Part shown: piece after piece, positions 45,701 through 55,410 of the stretch | Numbering within the stretch: the stretch's first letter is position 1 | Layout: each line of letters begins with the position of its first letter | Source of the DNA: Telopea speciosissima | Lineage: Eukaryota; Streptophyta; Magnoliopsida; Proteales; Proteaceae | Assembly (NCBI RefSeq): GCF_018873765.1 | Contig: NC_057919.1 | Span: 22,608,698 to 22,672,697, forward strand | Reading direction: 5' to 3' | DNA: 64,000 nucleotides | Translations under genes and position numbers: made by a program | Notes under the pieces: generated by a model | The model's database searches: none | The model's input: the letters and a program-made list of their open reading frames with translations, nothing else | Told to the model about the DNA's origin: nothing

Positions 45701-48700
45701 TTGACAATCTTCTTTTCCAATCCTTTCATCAACATGGAGGATTCATCAAAATGCACATCACGACTTATGATGATCTTGTGGGCATTAGGATCCCACAACC
45801 GATACCCTTTTACGTTTTTCCCATATCCTACAAAAATGCATCTTTTGGATTTTGGATCAAGTTTAGTTCTATGACAGCTAGGAATCAAAGCATAAGCATC
45901 ACAACCAAATACTTTCAAATCTGAATAATCACAAGGAGTTCCGAACCATACCTCATTTGGTGTCTTACCACCCAAAGTCATTGAAGGAGACCTATTCACA
46001 AGATAGCATGCCGTTGATACGGCTTCCACCCACAACTCTTGCTCTAAGTTTGCATTGCTCAACATAGCCCGAGCTCTTTCCATCAATGTTCTATTCATGC
46101 GTTCCGCCACCCCATTTTGTTGAGGAGTACGTACTACGGTGAAATGTCGAACAATTCCTTCATCCTTGCAAAACTTATCAAATTCATTATTAGAGGTATA
46201 TTCCCTTCCATTGTTTGTCCTTAATACCTTGATACATTTTCCGGTTGTCTTCTCCACCTCGGCCTTAAAATTCTTGAATGCCATAAATACATCACCCTTG
46301 GACTTAAGCATTATCACCCATACTTTCCTTGAGAAGTCATCAATGAAAGTAACAAAGTACTTGGCACCACCAAAAGATGTAATCGGTGATGGCCCCCAAA
46401 CATCCGAGTGAATGTACTCAAGTATATCTTTGCTTGTATGTTTTCCGGCCTTGAAAGTTCGTCTATGTTGTTTACCATAGACACAATGCTCACAAAATTC
46501 CTTTTCCAAAAAATTTAGCATTGGGATAAGTTTCTTCTTCATCAATATCTCCATGCCCTTCTCACTCATATGACCAAGTCTCCGATGCCACAACCTATGA
46601 GCAACATCACCTTTGTCAATTGCCATGTTTGCACTATCAACCACGGCTTCTCCCAATAACTTATATAACAGCCCAACCCGGACTCCCTTCATAATCACAA
46701 GAGCCCCTTTAGAAACTTTAAGGACTCCATCTCCACCTGAAAATTTACAACCTTCCAACTCCAAAGTAGGCAAAGAAATTAAACTTTTTGACATATCTGG
46801 AACATGTCGAACATTTTCAACTGTTCGGATCATCCCATCAAACATCCTCAAACGTACCGAGCCAACACCAAGTGTTCTACTAGTTGAGTTATTTCCCATT
46901 TTCACCGAATTTCCTCACACGGCTCATATGTGCTAAACCAAGATATATGTGGACACATATGATGAGTAGCACCCGTGTCAAGAACCCAATTTTGATGAAA
47001 TTCCGGGTTACAACCCACCATCAACACCTCATCCTCAATAACACTAGATGTGGTAACCTCCACTTGATTTGCCTCCTTAGGATTTTCACCAATCTTATCC
47101 TTAGCTTTTTCATTTCCAGAATTAGATCCTTTTTCAAAAAATGATTTCTTTTTCTTTGGATAATTCTTTTTAAATTGTCCACTCTCACCACAATACCAAC
47201 AACCATTCTTACCATCATGCCCCTTGGATTTAGACCGGGGTCTTGATTTGCTTCTCGAAAGCCTTTTTGAAGAGTCATAACGGTCTTTACCTCTACCCCT
47301 AGTCATGTGAACTTCCAATCCCATATCCATAGAACTCCCCAAAGAAGCCTTTTTTCGGAGTTCGTCAGCAAGTAATGTACTGCAAACTGAATCATAGTTC
47401 AAAGAATCCCCTTTACTACAACTTAGGGTCATCACCAAATGATCATAGGATTCCGGTAGAGTGCAAAGTAAAATAACTGCCTTGTCTTCATCTTTCATCT
47501 TCTCTTCAACACTTTCCAATTGACAAAGAATATTGTTGAACTCATTTAAATGATTGGAAACATTTGCACCATCTTTCATTCTCAAAGAGAATAATTTTCT
47601 TTTCAAAAAAATCCGATTCGTGAGAGACTTGGTTTGATAAATACTTTCCAACTTTGACCACAAACCCGCAGCCATTGTCTCAAGTGCAATATTGAATAAA
47701 ACTTCATTAGACAAGCTCAACCTAATAGTGGACATGGCTTTGAGATCCATGTCTTCCCAAGCATCATCCGTCATGGCATCTGGTTTCTTTTCTTTTCCCA
47801 ATAATGCCTTGTGACAGCCATTTTGGATCATCAAGTCCTTCATCTTCATTTTCCACAACTCAAAGTTTGCCTTTCCATCAAAAGGCTCCACCTTAAAAAT
47901 ATGGCTGGTCATTTTTCTAAGAATTATTTGCACAAATAGCCACAAGCTCTGATACCAGTTCTAGTGATCAAGAAACCCCCCAAGGATCGATTGATAAAAT
48001 CAACCACCCTCAAATACATGGAAAAAAAACCAAGATCTTGTGCAAATAAGATAGAAAAATAAATAGGGAACCACAAGCACAAATGCAAAAGCAAAACCAA
48101 ACACAAGGAATTACGTGGTTCACCACTATGGGCTACATCCACGGGAAGGGCAGCAAGAATCCACTATTTAGAATCAAAATAGTACAAGATTTGGGTTGTT
48201 ACAGGGTTACCTCAACACACTGTGAAGAACCCACCTTCAAAACCCAATCACCAATCTTCCCACAATCACAACCTTGATTGCAAACCTTCTCACAAGAGAA
48301 CCGTTGGAAAAATCCTTCCAACACCAAGCTTGGACAGAAAAGAAAACACTGGAGAAGAAGAAGAGAGCCACAAAAATCACGTTCCTGTTTCTGTCTTCCA
48401 CCAAAAAAACCTTCTCAAAAAACCTTTCCACTTCCTCCTATTTCTTCTCTCTTTTTCCTTTTAACCATCCAAGACCTTTCACATGCCTTATCTTTTCTCT
48501 TTTCAACCCCTCACATAAAAGCCATGTGAGACAAAGAGATGGGGCCCACACAAAACAAACAAAAAAAAGGAAAACAAAATAAAAAATATGGTGATATGCG
48601 TCACCGACTCAACATGTTTTTACTGAACCATAATCATCCGCTCTGGCTTCTTGCTCCAGTTCCTTCCTCCTGCAATGAGGCAGATCGCTGAAGAAGCTAT

Positions 48701-51700
48701 TTCCTAACCAGAAAATGAGAAAGGGAACCTAATGTTCCACTGCTTTGTGGATGCACATGTTGATAAGATATTTATGGATGGGTGCACCTAGTTTTGCCAT
48801 GTGGAAGGGTGACATGGCAATTCTGACTGTTGGATATCTAGAAAATGGTCCGGACTAACCACATACCAATTTTTAGAATCGCATTCAATCATATTCCCTC
48901 CCATCTATTAGCATGCACCTCTAGGCAGTCCAAGAATTGTGTACACCTTCTCAGTAGTTCTGGATTTTTCAATATTATTATTGTTTATAAGTGTTGTCGA
49001 CCCCAGTTAGTTTGTATCAGACTGAGTTGTTGTGTTCCTTTTCTTTTTAATTTTATTATTAATATTTTGTCTTTGCAAGGATCCATGTAGCCGACCCCAT
49101 TTAGTTGGGATAAGGGTGAGTAGTTGTTGTATTATTTTTTTCTTTTTGCCACATCCAAATATGCTTAGGTTGAAACTTGAAACTTGACAAATGAGTAAGG
49201 TACCTTGGGGCCTACCTGTTCAAAAAATTCCAGTCCCATCTGACTTGCCACATGTCAGAAATAGGTGCCTGTCCATAGATTCCTTAGGGATGTTGTCCAC
49301 AAGATCCATCTCAAATGATAGTCATTTGCTTAGCTACATATTCATCTCTTGTTCATTAAGGTGTAAAGTTATATTAGAAGTATTTTCTGTTCTGGTCTAT
49401 TCTGATAGGAAGCGGTAAGAAATGAGAAAGGAGTAAGGACAGTTCACAACATTTGTCTATGTAATGTATGTTCCTGATGCAGGAGAATATCAATGCATGG
49501 CAGAAGAACTTATTGAGTTAGCCTACCTAATTGGCGTTGGAAGTGTTTAAGATAGTGAGGAAAGACAAACACTACAAGTGAGAAAATGCAGTTAATGCAT
49601 CTGACGTGCCAAACAAGGAACTAGAGACGATTTGACTGGTAACATTAGGATCAAGGCCTATAAATTAGAGATAGAGAGAATCTGGATATATATTTTTTTT
49701 CACAGTGGTTGAATATGGTAAGCCAGTCAGTCGACCAAAACAATCCAAGGATGGAAGATGCAAGCAGAATGATAGAAAGTGGATGTCAGGGTTGCTATAG
49801 GACTGACCTTGCTTTTAGTGATGAACATTCATAGGAGTATGATTGCCCATTCTCTTTTGTTGATAAACCTGAATTAGTTTGTCAATGTCAGATAAATTTT
49901 TTATTATCATCAGAAAAATGAGTTCAAGAAATTAGCTTAACAAATATGAGTAATAAAAATTATTTTCTAGGAAAACAACATGATGGGAAGTACATATTTG
50001 GCAAGCAGATGAATAATATGGAAGAAATAATGCATTAGAAGTGGCTTTGCCTAGATGGAGGAGGAAGACATGTTAGAATTATGTGAGGGATCTAACTGTT
50101 TCCAGTATGTGACTCTTCTTTCTTCCAACAGAAACCATGTTGTGGGTGACTTAGACAATTCCTCTGATATTGCAGTCCTTGCAGTTGTAAGAATGTCTGA
50201 GATATATAAAAAGATATCCTGTCCCTCCTCACATACAGTAAGTTTCAACACACACAGGCATTGATGAAATTTCAAGCATGGATTGCACGATCATAAAATA
50301 TCTAAAAACTTTCACAAGTAGTATTTCTTTGTTACACAAGTGAAAATTTAAATAAAAAATGTTAAATTTGGATTACCATATTTGGATAGATTCAGATTTT
50401 AAGAGGCTCTTATTCTAAGTATTTTCCAGGGCATGCAACGTTGATATTATGATGATTTCTTTGTCCTGGTGGATTGGATCCCCACAAGAAAAGAGTAAAT
50501 AAATATTGTGTGAAGGAAAATATCAATTTAATTATATATACAAATATATTTACTTTTTTTGGGGTTTAATCTCATTTTTAATATCATATATATATATATT
50601 TTTAATTTCAGGCAGAACCCTACTTGACAGGTATTGTTGTACCAAAGCATGATAATTTTGAGGACTATGATAGTGACATAAACTTTGAAGTTTTACAGCT
50701 AAAGGAAGCTCTTTACAGTTTGAATAGCTTGCAAATCAAATTGAAGGTAAATATTTTGTTCCTTGCTCTGTTGTTTATTATCATGTATGTGGTTGTGTCT
50801 GTTGGATCGGGGGATAGCTTAGCACCTAAATATGCCAGATAAGTAAGAGAAAGAACTTGTATGGTCTAGGCAGGTTTTTCCCCGACACTTATTTGAAGTA
50901 TTATTTGACCAACCACAATGAGAACATTGGTGAGGGCCTCTTGGCCTCTGCTTCTGCCTCCCCCTGAACCTCTGCCATGTCTTCTACCAACACCTCCTTT
51001 ACCAGACTTAGTTGATTGTGAGTTGATAGACAGTGTTGTACCACTCCACAACAAGACCATGAAGATGGATACTATATTTTGGAGTCAATCAGCCACTTAT
51101 GTTTGCACCTGGACAAATTCCTTTGATACGTAAATGCTCCATTTTATTATCATGAGACCTGTTCAGCCACAAGAGGTAGATTACAACAACAACAACCACC
51201 AATCACAAGAGGTAGATTACTAGTTATAAATAAGAAAGCCAAGGATTGAACACATAATGCAACCACTAATTTCAAGAATATACCTAGTCTATATCACACC
51301 GCCAAGCTCTCCTTCTCTTCATATTGAAAGAGAAAGGTATCACCATCACACAAGAACCCAAAGAGACCTTGTAACCGTGAAGGCTATAAGCATAATCACA
51401 CACTTAAGTGTAATTTCAGTCCTTGTGACAAGCCTTACATTTTACAAATAAAAAAGATGGAAGGAAAGAAAGAAAAGCCAAGGAGAATAAGAATGATGAC
51501 AAGATTGCAATGTTGCCAGATACCACTTTTTGAAATAATAAAAAATAGACATTAGAGTAAAGGAAGAATAAGGGAGAAAACAAGAACTTGTAGAGAGAAA
51601 AGAATGAGAGGAGAAACTTATATTATGGTGATAATATGAAGAAAAATCACTGATTGGTGAACATAATTACATACTATTGAAAACATAATTTCTGTAGCTA

Positions 51701-54700
51701 CTCATCTATCTCTGCATCCAGGTTGATTACCTTGTTCCAATGGGATGCCTTGGTTGTGCAAATCTTTAGCTAACAAAGGGTTTTTGGAGCTTCTTTCTAT
51801 TGGGGGATAGCAGTTGCATTGGAATCATTTGGACTAATCTAAAGTAGTTTTTGTACCATTGATGCGTGAATAGAAACTTAGTTTTTGATAATTTTTAATA
51901 AAAAAAGTCTTATACATCTTACATTATCAGGCTTCCAAGGATGAATTGTTGCAGACTCATATTATTAACTCTCTAAGATGGGCTGAGAAACAACCTTCCA
52001 TAGATTGTGATGAAGCTTTTTTTCCACTTTTACCTGAGCGTATGTCTTTTGTGGCATTCCAACCTGTTTCAGGTACAGATTAGTCAATGCTCCATTTCTC
52101 TCTTTTGCAGTTTAATATGAACACAGTACATCTTTTATCAGGTTTTGTTTCTAACATTGTTATCAGATTGGGAACACTTAGCACTAGACAATCCCCCTTC
52201 AATTCTCCTTTTTATATGTATGTATAGGCATTTTGAATTTCTTTTATGATGTTCCTGCCTTGGAATTATTGATAATTTTTTCCCATTATTTCCACTTTTT
52301 AGTTGGGGGTTGCTATAGGTCAGAAAGTTTTGCATTTCAAGATTTTACTGTTTACTGCTACCAGGTGTGCAGAACTGCAGATATTATTATTCATTGTTGA
52401 GAATAGGAATAATGGCTTGTGGCTTTATGATCACAGCCTCTCTTTATTTATAATGATATGAGGAACATTCTAGAATAGGTACAAGGACTGAAATACCCCT
52501 ATGACAAAAATACCCTTGAACCCATATTACAACTTTCACCAATAAGGCTTAATTTGGATCCTGGGTGCTTGAACAGCTGTGAATTGGTTGGTTTTACATA
52601 TAATTGGTAAGGATGGGTGGTCAAGCTTGGAAACAGCCTCTTCTGTGAAGCAGTGGGTGAGCCTTGGCGCAACGGTTAAGTTGCGCTATTGCAACCTGTT
52701 GGTTGCAGGTTCAAAACTTGGAAACAGCCTCTCCTGCGAAGCAGTGGGTAAGACTGCGTACAGTTGCCCCTCCCAGATCCTGCAGTAGCGGGAGCCTCAT
52801 GCACTGGGATGCTCTTTTGATGGGTGGTCAATCTAGCAGATTAGATACCAGCTAGAGTAATTAATTCCTGCATCTCAATAGAAATTCCTATTGGTCATGG
52901 GAATTGGTGCCCAGGTATCCTAACCTAACAAAATCGCGGCAATTCCTGGCTGTTGGGTCTTGGACTCTCACAATTCAAATTAAGATTAATGGGCATTAAA
53001 GAGTTACCACCTAAAGGTTCTTTGCACATTGGGACAATTTTCCTTGAATTAAAAAGTAAAAGTGGAAAATACAGGAGAGTTGAAGAATTGAAAGAATCCT
53101 ACCTGCTATATCTTTTGGTACCAATGGAATAAGATTGACAGAAAAATCAAACAGAAACTCGCAAAATTTTCAAGTTTCTGGGGTTTCTACAGTACAGAAA
53201 TTAGGGTGTTCCATGGTAGTTTGGGATACAATTTGTATGTATAGTTGACAATGTTTCCTTTGTAATGTGAAACATCTGTGGCTGTGTTTCTGTATAGAAT
53301 GGAAAATCTTAACTTGAGACAGGCTCTTGCACAATGGAGAAACATATTTCCCTCTAAATGGGTTAAGGGTGTTTTGTTAATCTGCTATGGGTAGGATGGG
53401 TCATATCATCCACCTAAGGCATACCAAGGGAGCACAAGAACCCGATGGTGAAGGCAATCCTTCAGATGGACAGACCTGATGCAGAGTGTGTGAAATTCAA
53501 GGCAGTCATATACATTGGCTGCTTTAAACACCAACCAGATCATCTCCAAGAGAGTGGAGAAAGATCAAATGTGAAAGTTCTATAGGCATCAGTACATGGA
53601 ATTTGATTTGACTGCAGGTGATGAACTTTTGTTGAGCAGATTCAGAAATGCTACACACAACACCACCAAAACAGCTTTGGACTAATTCAAAGTTTGACGG
53701 ATTGGAACAAAACTCTTTTGTGGAGGAATTGCTTATGAATTTTAGGTAATCGGTAGTCATAATGCTTGGGGAACCACACATTGCAATGAACTGATGATAT
53801 ATTACATGTGCTGTCGAAACTGTGAGAATTCTTCTACATGGGGAAGTAATAAATGCAGTTCATACAGCTCTCAAACATGGTTGAAAGGCAGATCGAGAAA
53901 CTTTCGTAGGGTGCTCTGTGCATGGACTTTAGGGTAACATTTTGTTTGATATTAGTATGCTTAATGAGTCATATTAAACTTTGGAGAAGAAAAGCAAGAG
54001 TTGTAGTAGTTGTGGAACCCCATGCTGTTCCACAATTTTCTCCCTTCATTGAGGGAACAAGGGCAACATGTTGGTTGTCAAACTCTTACCCGCACCAGAG
54101 ATGTATTGACAATGCAAATAAGGAGTTGCAAGAGTATGCACATCAATGCAAAACCCGACAACAATTCTTTCTTGATGGTGTTTGTTGATTGACATTGAGG
54201 AAGATGATGAACACCACATCACCTGGACTTCAGTTATGCTGTGACAAGGTGTTCTCTGAAAGGTGGAAAGCCAGTTCCATTCGCTTTGAACTTTGGTGGT
54301 TCCTCTTTCTATGTTGGTGTTTGTTGCTGATGGTGATTTTATTTTAGTTGTTACTTTTAGTTATTGCTAGGAATGCTAGCTATTATTTCACCGGTTTAGT
54401 TGTTGATATATGATCTGTGCATAGTTGTAGGAGAGTGAGTTAATTAGGACAGGAAACATCTGTAAATATTTATCCTTATTAAGGTAGGTATATGAATAAC
54501 AATTTAACCGCAAGACATTCTTGCATAATTCCTTGGGGATTATGATCTACAAGAACTAAGAAGCTGAGGAGATTGATATTTAATTACAGCCTTCTGTATG
54601 ACGTGACCTTAATTATTTCTATGGTTCTGGGCTTCATGCTTCCAATAATTCCCTTTCTAACCTGCTCATGATTGGCTCCCTCCCTACATATCAATTCTGA

Positions 54701-55410
54701 GAACCATCATCTTAATGGAAGACTTGTGAAATATTAATAAGTGAAAATTGTCAGAAATGCTAGAGCTGCCACTCATTAATGAGTGGCAAATGACAATGCT
54801 CTGGTTATTTCCTTGTAATACATTTTCTGCATTTGTAAAGCACCTCCCTGTACTTACAGAAACACCCTTAAACACTTTTTCTACAACTCAAGAGTTATAG
54901 TGTTATAATTCCTCGGAATATGATGTTCTGGAGGGATTTTGTCCTTGAGTGATTCCAAGAAATCCCTTATTCTGAACCAAACGGAAAGCTGGGATCTCCC
55001 TTGCATTTATCATTTGCTTATTAAAATGGATAACTTGAAAATAGTGGAAGCATTGCTTTTTTGAAGAATGCTCTGGATTTAGGTCTCTCTAAACAGCATT
55101 CCTTGAGTCTCCATCCTCATGATTTAAGGTAGACGAATTGTTTCATTTTATGACATTGTAAAAACTGCCCTCCATCATCTAAGTTATGTATCTAATCTGG
55201 TATATTATGAAAAGTTGTCTTTGATAAAGCTATGGTGTTACTTTGACAGGATCAAGTGAATCAGAATTAGGGGCATTGCAGAGAGACAAACTAAGGGCAA
55301 TGGAAATCAAAGTAACATCAGAGAGATTGGAGAACTCAATAAAATTGGTTAAACAGAACATTTCTGTGGTTGCGGCCAAGCTGGCTATTCAATCTTTAGA
55401 AATGCAATAA
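30737..55410 (+). CDS. LON substrate-binding domain protein, probably plastid-targeted
   Basis: Seven exons: 30737-30961, 36917-36985, 42607-42723, 42809-42883, 50612-50746, 51931-52072 and 55250-55410. All are GT-AG and join in frame to 307 residues plus TAA. The first exon has a Ser/Thr/Arg-rich N-terminus, a likely chloroplast transit peptide, then LELPLLPFKLDE. The LON N-terminal domain follows: VLVPSESKTLHLYEARYLAL, FVHFVLDP, FAARYGCLVHIENVERLD, SIRGIGRVRI and AEPYLTGIVVP, then a helical C-terminal part. The AAA+ and protease domains of true Lon are absent, as in the plant single-domain LON family (about 280 residues in Arabidopsis); no catalytic role is claimed. I chose the ATG at 30737, giving MNCRVL; the in-frame one at 30665 would add 24 residues. 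The gene spans 24.7 kb because introns 1, 2 and 4 hold copia elements. Confidence 0.92.
30962..31396. other. Start of intron 1 of the LON-domain gene
   Basis: Donor GTGAGC at 30962. AT-rich, no feature seen before the LTR at 31397. Confidence 0.5.
31397..31764 (+). repeat. 5' LTR of the deleted copia element
   Basis: 368 bp, TG...CA ends, with a poly-G run near 31521-31536. Pairs with 33924-34196. Confidence 0.85.
32383..33538 (+). pseudogene. copia gag and protease remnant
   Basis: The first part (32383-32515) has a copia gag start, ESFNGHNDFTQWQQQVENIL, then a stop. A longer frame at 32751-33539 contains LLLASLPPSFDH, a decayed zinc knuckle in which the first cysteines are lost (SYYYEEEGHLKRNCP), the protease motif ILDSGCSFHMC and the start of the pre-integrase region (LGKLDLRGFKCS). 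Integrase and reverse transcriptase do not follow. Stops and frameshifts make it inactive. Confidence 0.85.
33924..34196 (+). repeat. 3' LTR of the deleted copia element, truncated
   Basis: 273 bp that match the first three quarters of the LTR at 31397. Similarity ends at ATAGGC (34191-34196), after which unrelated DNA follows, so the LTR end and target duplication are lost. Confidence 0.8.
34197..36916. other. Intron 1 of the LON-domain gene, remainder
   Basis: 2.7 kb of AT-rich intron. No coding similarity or repeat borders recognised. The acceptor is TTACAG at 36911-36916. Confidence 0.5.
36986..37922. other. Intron 2 of the LON-domain gene, 5' part
   Basis: Contains poly-T, poly-G, poly-C and poly-A runs (about 36998-37025, 37377-37405, 37906-37921) and the first copy of a 48 bp duplication at 37592-37639. 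No gene. Confidence 0.5.
37592..37639 (+). repeat. 48 bp duplication, copy 1
   Basis: Starts CCAATGTAGAAAG and ends TCTCAAAC. An identical 48 bp copy is at 38129-38176, exactly at the deletion junction of the neighbouring copia remnant. Confidence 0.9.
38129..38176 (+). repeat. 48 bp duplication, copy 2, at the copia deletion junction
   Basis: Perfect copy of 37592-37639. It sits between the broken left LTR (ending 38120) and the truncated reverse transcriptase, so it looks like filler DNA copied from 0.5 kb upstream. Confidence 0.9.
38177..39142 (+). pseudogene. copia reverse transcriptase / RNase H remnant
   Basis: Conceptual translation shows the YVDD box region as VYVKDIVVIGND (a catalytic Asp replaced), then ARSPKGIFL, KYVLDLL, GRYQRLVGKLNYLSH, RSSVEAEFRAMA and, at the end, QHDRTKHVEIDRHFIQEKL, DQLADVFTKGLSGKLF and LGMCDIYAPT. 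Several stops and frameshifts interrupt it. Gag, protease and integrase are absent. Confidence 0.85.
39152..39371 (+). repeat. 3' LTR of the copia remnant
   Basis: 220 bp starting TGTTGAGATG and ending TTAACA. Holds repeats of GTGAACAGTG and a TATAAATAGAGAG box, the likely element promoter. Confidence 0.8.
39466..39850. repeat. Dispersed repeat, copy 1
   Basis: Matches 48776-49290 with landmarks GGAAATGGTC, ACCTTGGGG, AAATTTCAG/AATTCCAG and CAGAAATAGGTGC. No coding capacity and class unknown. Confidence 0.55.
39851..42606. other. Intron 2 of the LON-domain gene, 3' part
   Basis: AT-rich intron containing the TATCG-rich element at 41757-42107. Otherwise no feature recognised. The acceptor is CTGGCAG ending at 42606. 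Confidence 0.5.
41757..42107. mobile_element. TATCG-rich repeat element, second copy
   Basis: Starts AGGTTTAAAGTATCGGTATC and ends GGATACTTAAAACCTTGC, so the ends form an imperfect inverted repeat. The same end type closes the element at 22265-22893. No coding capacity. Confidence 0.6.
42884..43186. other. Start of intron 4 of the LON-domain gene
   Basis: Donor GTAAGT at 42884. Intron DNA up to the copia insertion; the target repeat TGTTT is at 43182-43186. Confidence 0.6.
43187..43841 (-). repeat. 3' LTR of the copia element
   Basis: 655 bp; in element orientation TGTTGAGTCGG to CACTAGA. The 3' end AGA is not the usual CA, yet the target repeats support this border. Confidence 0.9.
43862..44779 (-). 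pseudogene. copia reverse transcriptase end and RNase H
   Basis: A 305-codon frame with MKDLGPAKQILGIEI, RNGILSLSQKTF, VGSLMFLMVCTRPDIA, the RNase H block DASYADDRDRGRSTTGY, ALSTTEAEYMA, DNMSANHLAKNPVHHKRTKH and VADMLTK. It ends 20 bp before the 3' LTR. It is cut from the YVDD-bearing upstream part by a one-base frameshift near 44780-44800. Confidence 0.9.
44790..45333 (-). pseudogene. copia reverse transcriptase, N-terminal and YVDD part
   Basis: Frame with CKWVYKLKKG, YRARLVAQGFAQKEGIDF, TAFLHGDLLEEVYMRQPEGF and KKSLYGLKQA, ending at a TGA (44953-44955) where a Trp is expected. Beyond that stop the same frame continues with the intact catalytic box LYVDDMLLVSKDK until the frameshift. The stop looks like a G to A change in TGG. 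Confidence 0.88.
45334..46905 (-). pseudogene. copia pre-integrase and integrase
   Basis: 523-codon frame: end of protease, then the zinc-binding HRRLGH..CEHCVYGK, the integrase core with HSDVWGP, VTFIDDFSRKVW and TPQQNGVAERMNRT, KVFGCDAY and the C-terminal RRSSREIRLPERF. The second catalytic position reads TNNG (codon AAC at 46213-46215), so the usual Asp is Asn. The frame ends in TAG at 45334-45336 where TGG is usual, just before reverse transcriptase. Confidence 0.92.
46902..47945 (-). pseudogene. copia gag and protease start
   Basis: 347-codon frame with FKVEPFDGKANFELWKMKM, WSKLESIYQ and LPESYDHLVMTL. The zinc knuckle is damaged: CWYCGESGQFKKNYP has Gln and Tyr in place of the usual His and Cys. 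The protease motif WVLDTGATHHMC is kept, then the frame ends in a stop near 46902 because of a one-base frameshift. The leader MWLFVQIILRK overlaps sequence close to the primer site, so the true start is probably the later Met before TSHIFKVE. Confidence 0.9.
47960..48614 (-). repeat. 5' LTR of the copia element
   Basis: 655 bp, pairs with 43187-43841; followed on the plus strand by the target repeat TGTTT. Confidence 0.92.
48776..49290. repeat. Dispersed repeat, copy 2, with inserted SINE/LINE tail
   Basis: Matches the repeat at 39466-39850. It is interrupted at about 48982-49128 by a segment ending CCCATTTAGTTGGGATAAGG and a GTTGTTG tail, the style of plant RTE LINE or related SINE 3' ends. 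Confidence 0.5.
49291..50611. other. Intron 4 of the LON-domain gene, 3' part
   Basis: AT-rich intron DNA. An open frame at 50055-50264 has no recognised match and is not in the spliced message. The acceptor TTTCAG ends at 50611. Confidence 0.5.
50747..51930. other. Intron 5 of the LON-domain gene
   Basis: AT-rich intron with donor GTAAAT and acceptor TATCAG. No repeat border or gene recognised. Confidence 0.55.
52073..55249. other. Intron 6 of the LON-domain gene
   Basis: Donor GTACAG at 52073, acceptor TGACAG ending 55249. Holds the dimeric SINE. The rest is unassigned; around 53400-54300 the DNA is less AT-rich and may be an old retroelement, but no motif is clear. Confidence 0.5.
52625..52818 (+). 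mobile_element. Au SINE, dimeric, with 13 bp target duplication
   Basis: Perfect 13 bp direct repeats GATGGGTGGTCAA at 52612-52624 and 52819-52831. Inside, a partial unit (GCTTGGAAACAGCCTCTT...GTGGGTGAG, to about 52660) is followed by a full-length unit starting GCCTTGGCGCAACGG and ending in AGCGGGAGCCTCATGCAC and a short T run. Box A- and B-like parts are visible near GGCGCAACGGTTAAG and GGTTGCAGGTTCAAA. Partial and full units share one pair of target repeats. Confidence 0.88.

Larger units (their letters stand above)
43187..48614 (-). mobile_element. Ty1/copia retrotransposon, structurally complete but mutated
   Basis: 5428 bp between perfect 5 bp target repeats TGTTT (43182-43186 and 48615-48619). 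The LTRs are both 655 bp: 43187-43841 and 47960-48614. On the minus strand the 5' LTR is followed by TGGTATCAGAGC, the classic tRNA-Met primer site, and the 3' LTR is preceded by CAAGGTGGAGAT. Gag, protease, integrase, reverse transcriptase and RNase H follow in copia order. Frameshifts in protease and in reverse transcriptase, two in-frame stops and a replaced integrase aspartate make it inactive. The LTRs differ at roughly 15 places by eye (about 97-98% identity). It lies antisense in intron 4 of the LON-domain gene. Confidence 0.95.

Noticed and set aside
50055..50264. 69-codon open frame MEEEDMLELCEG...
   Set aside because: No recognised match; it is not needed for the LON-domain message, which joins 42883 to 50612 in frame.
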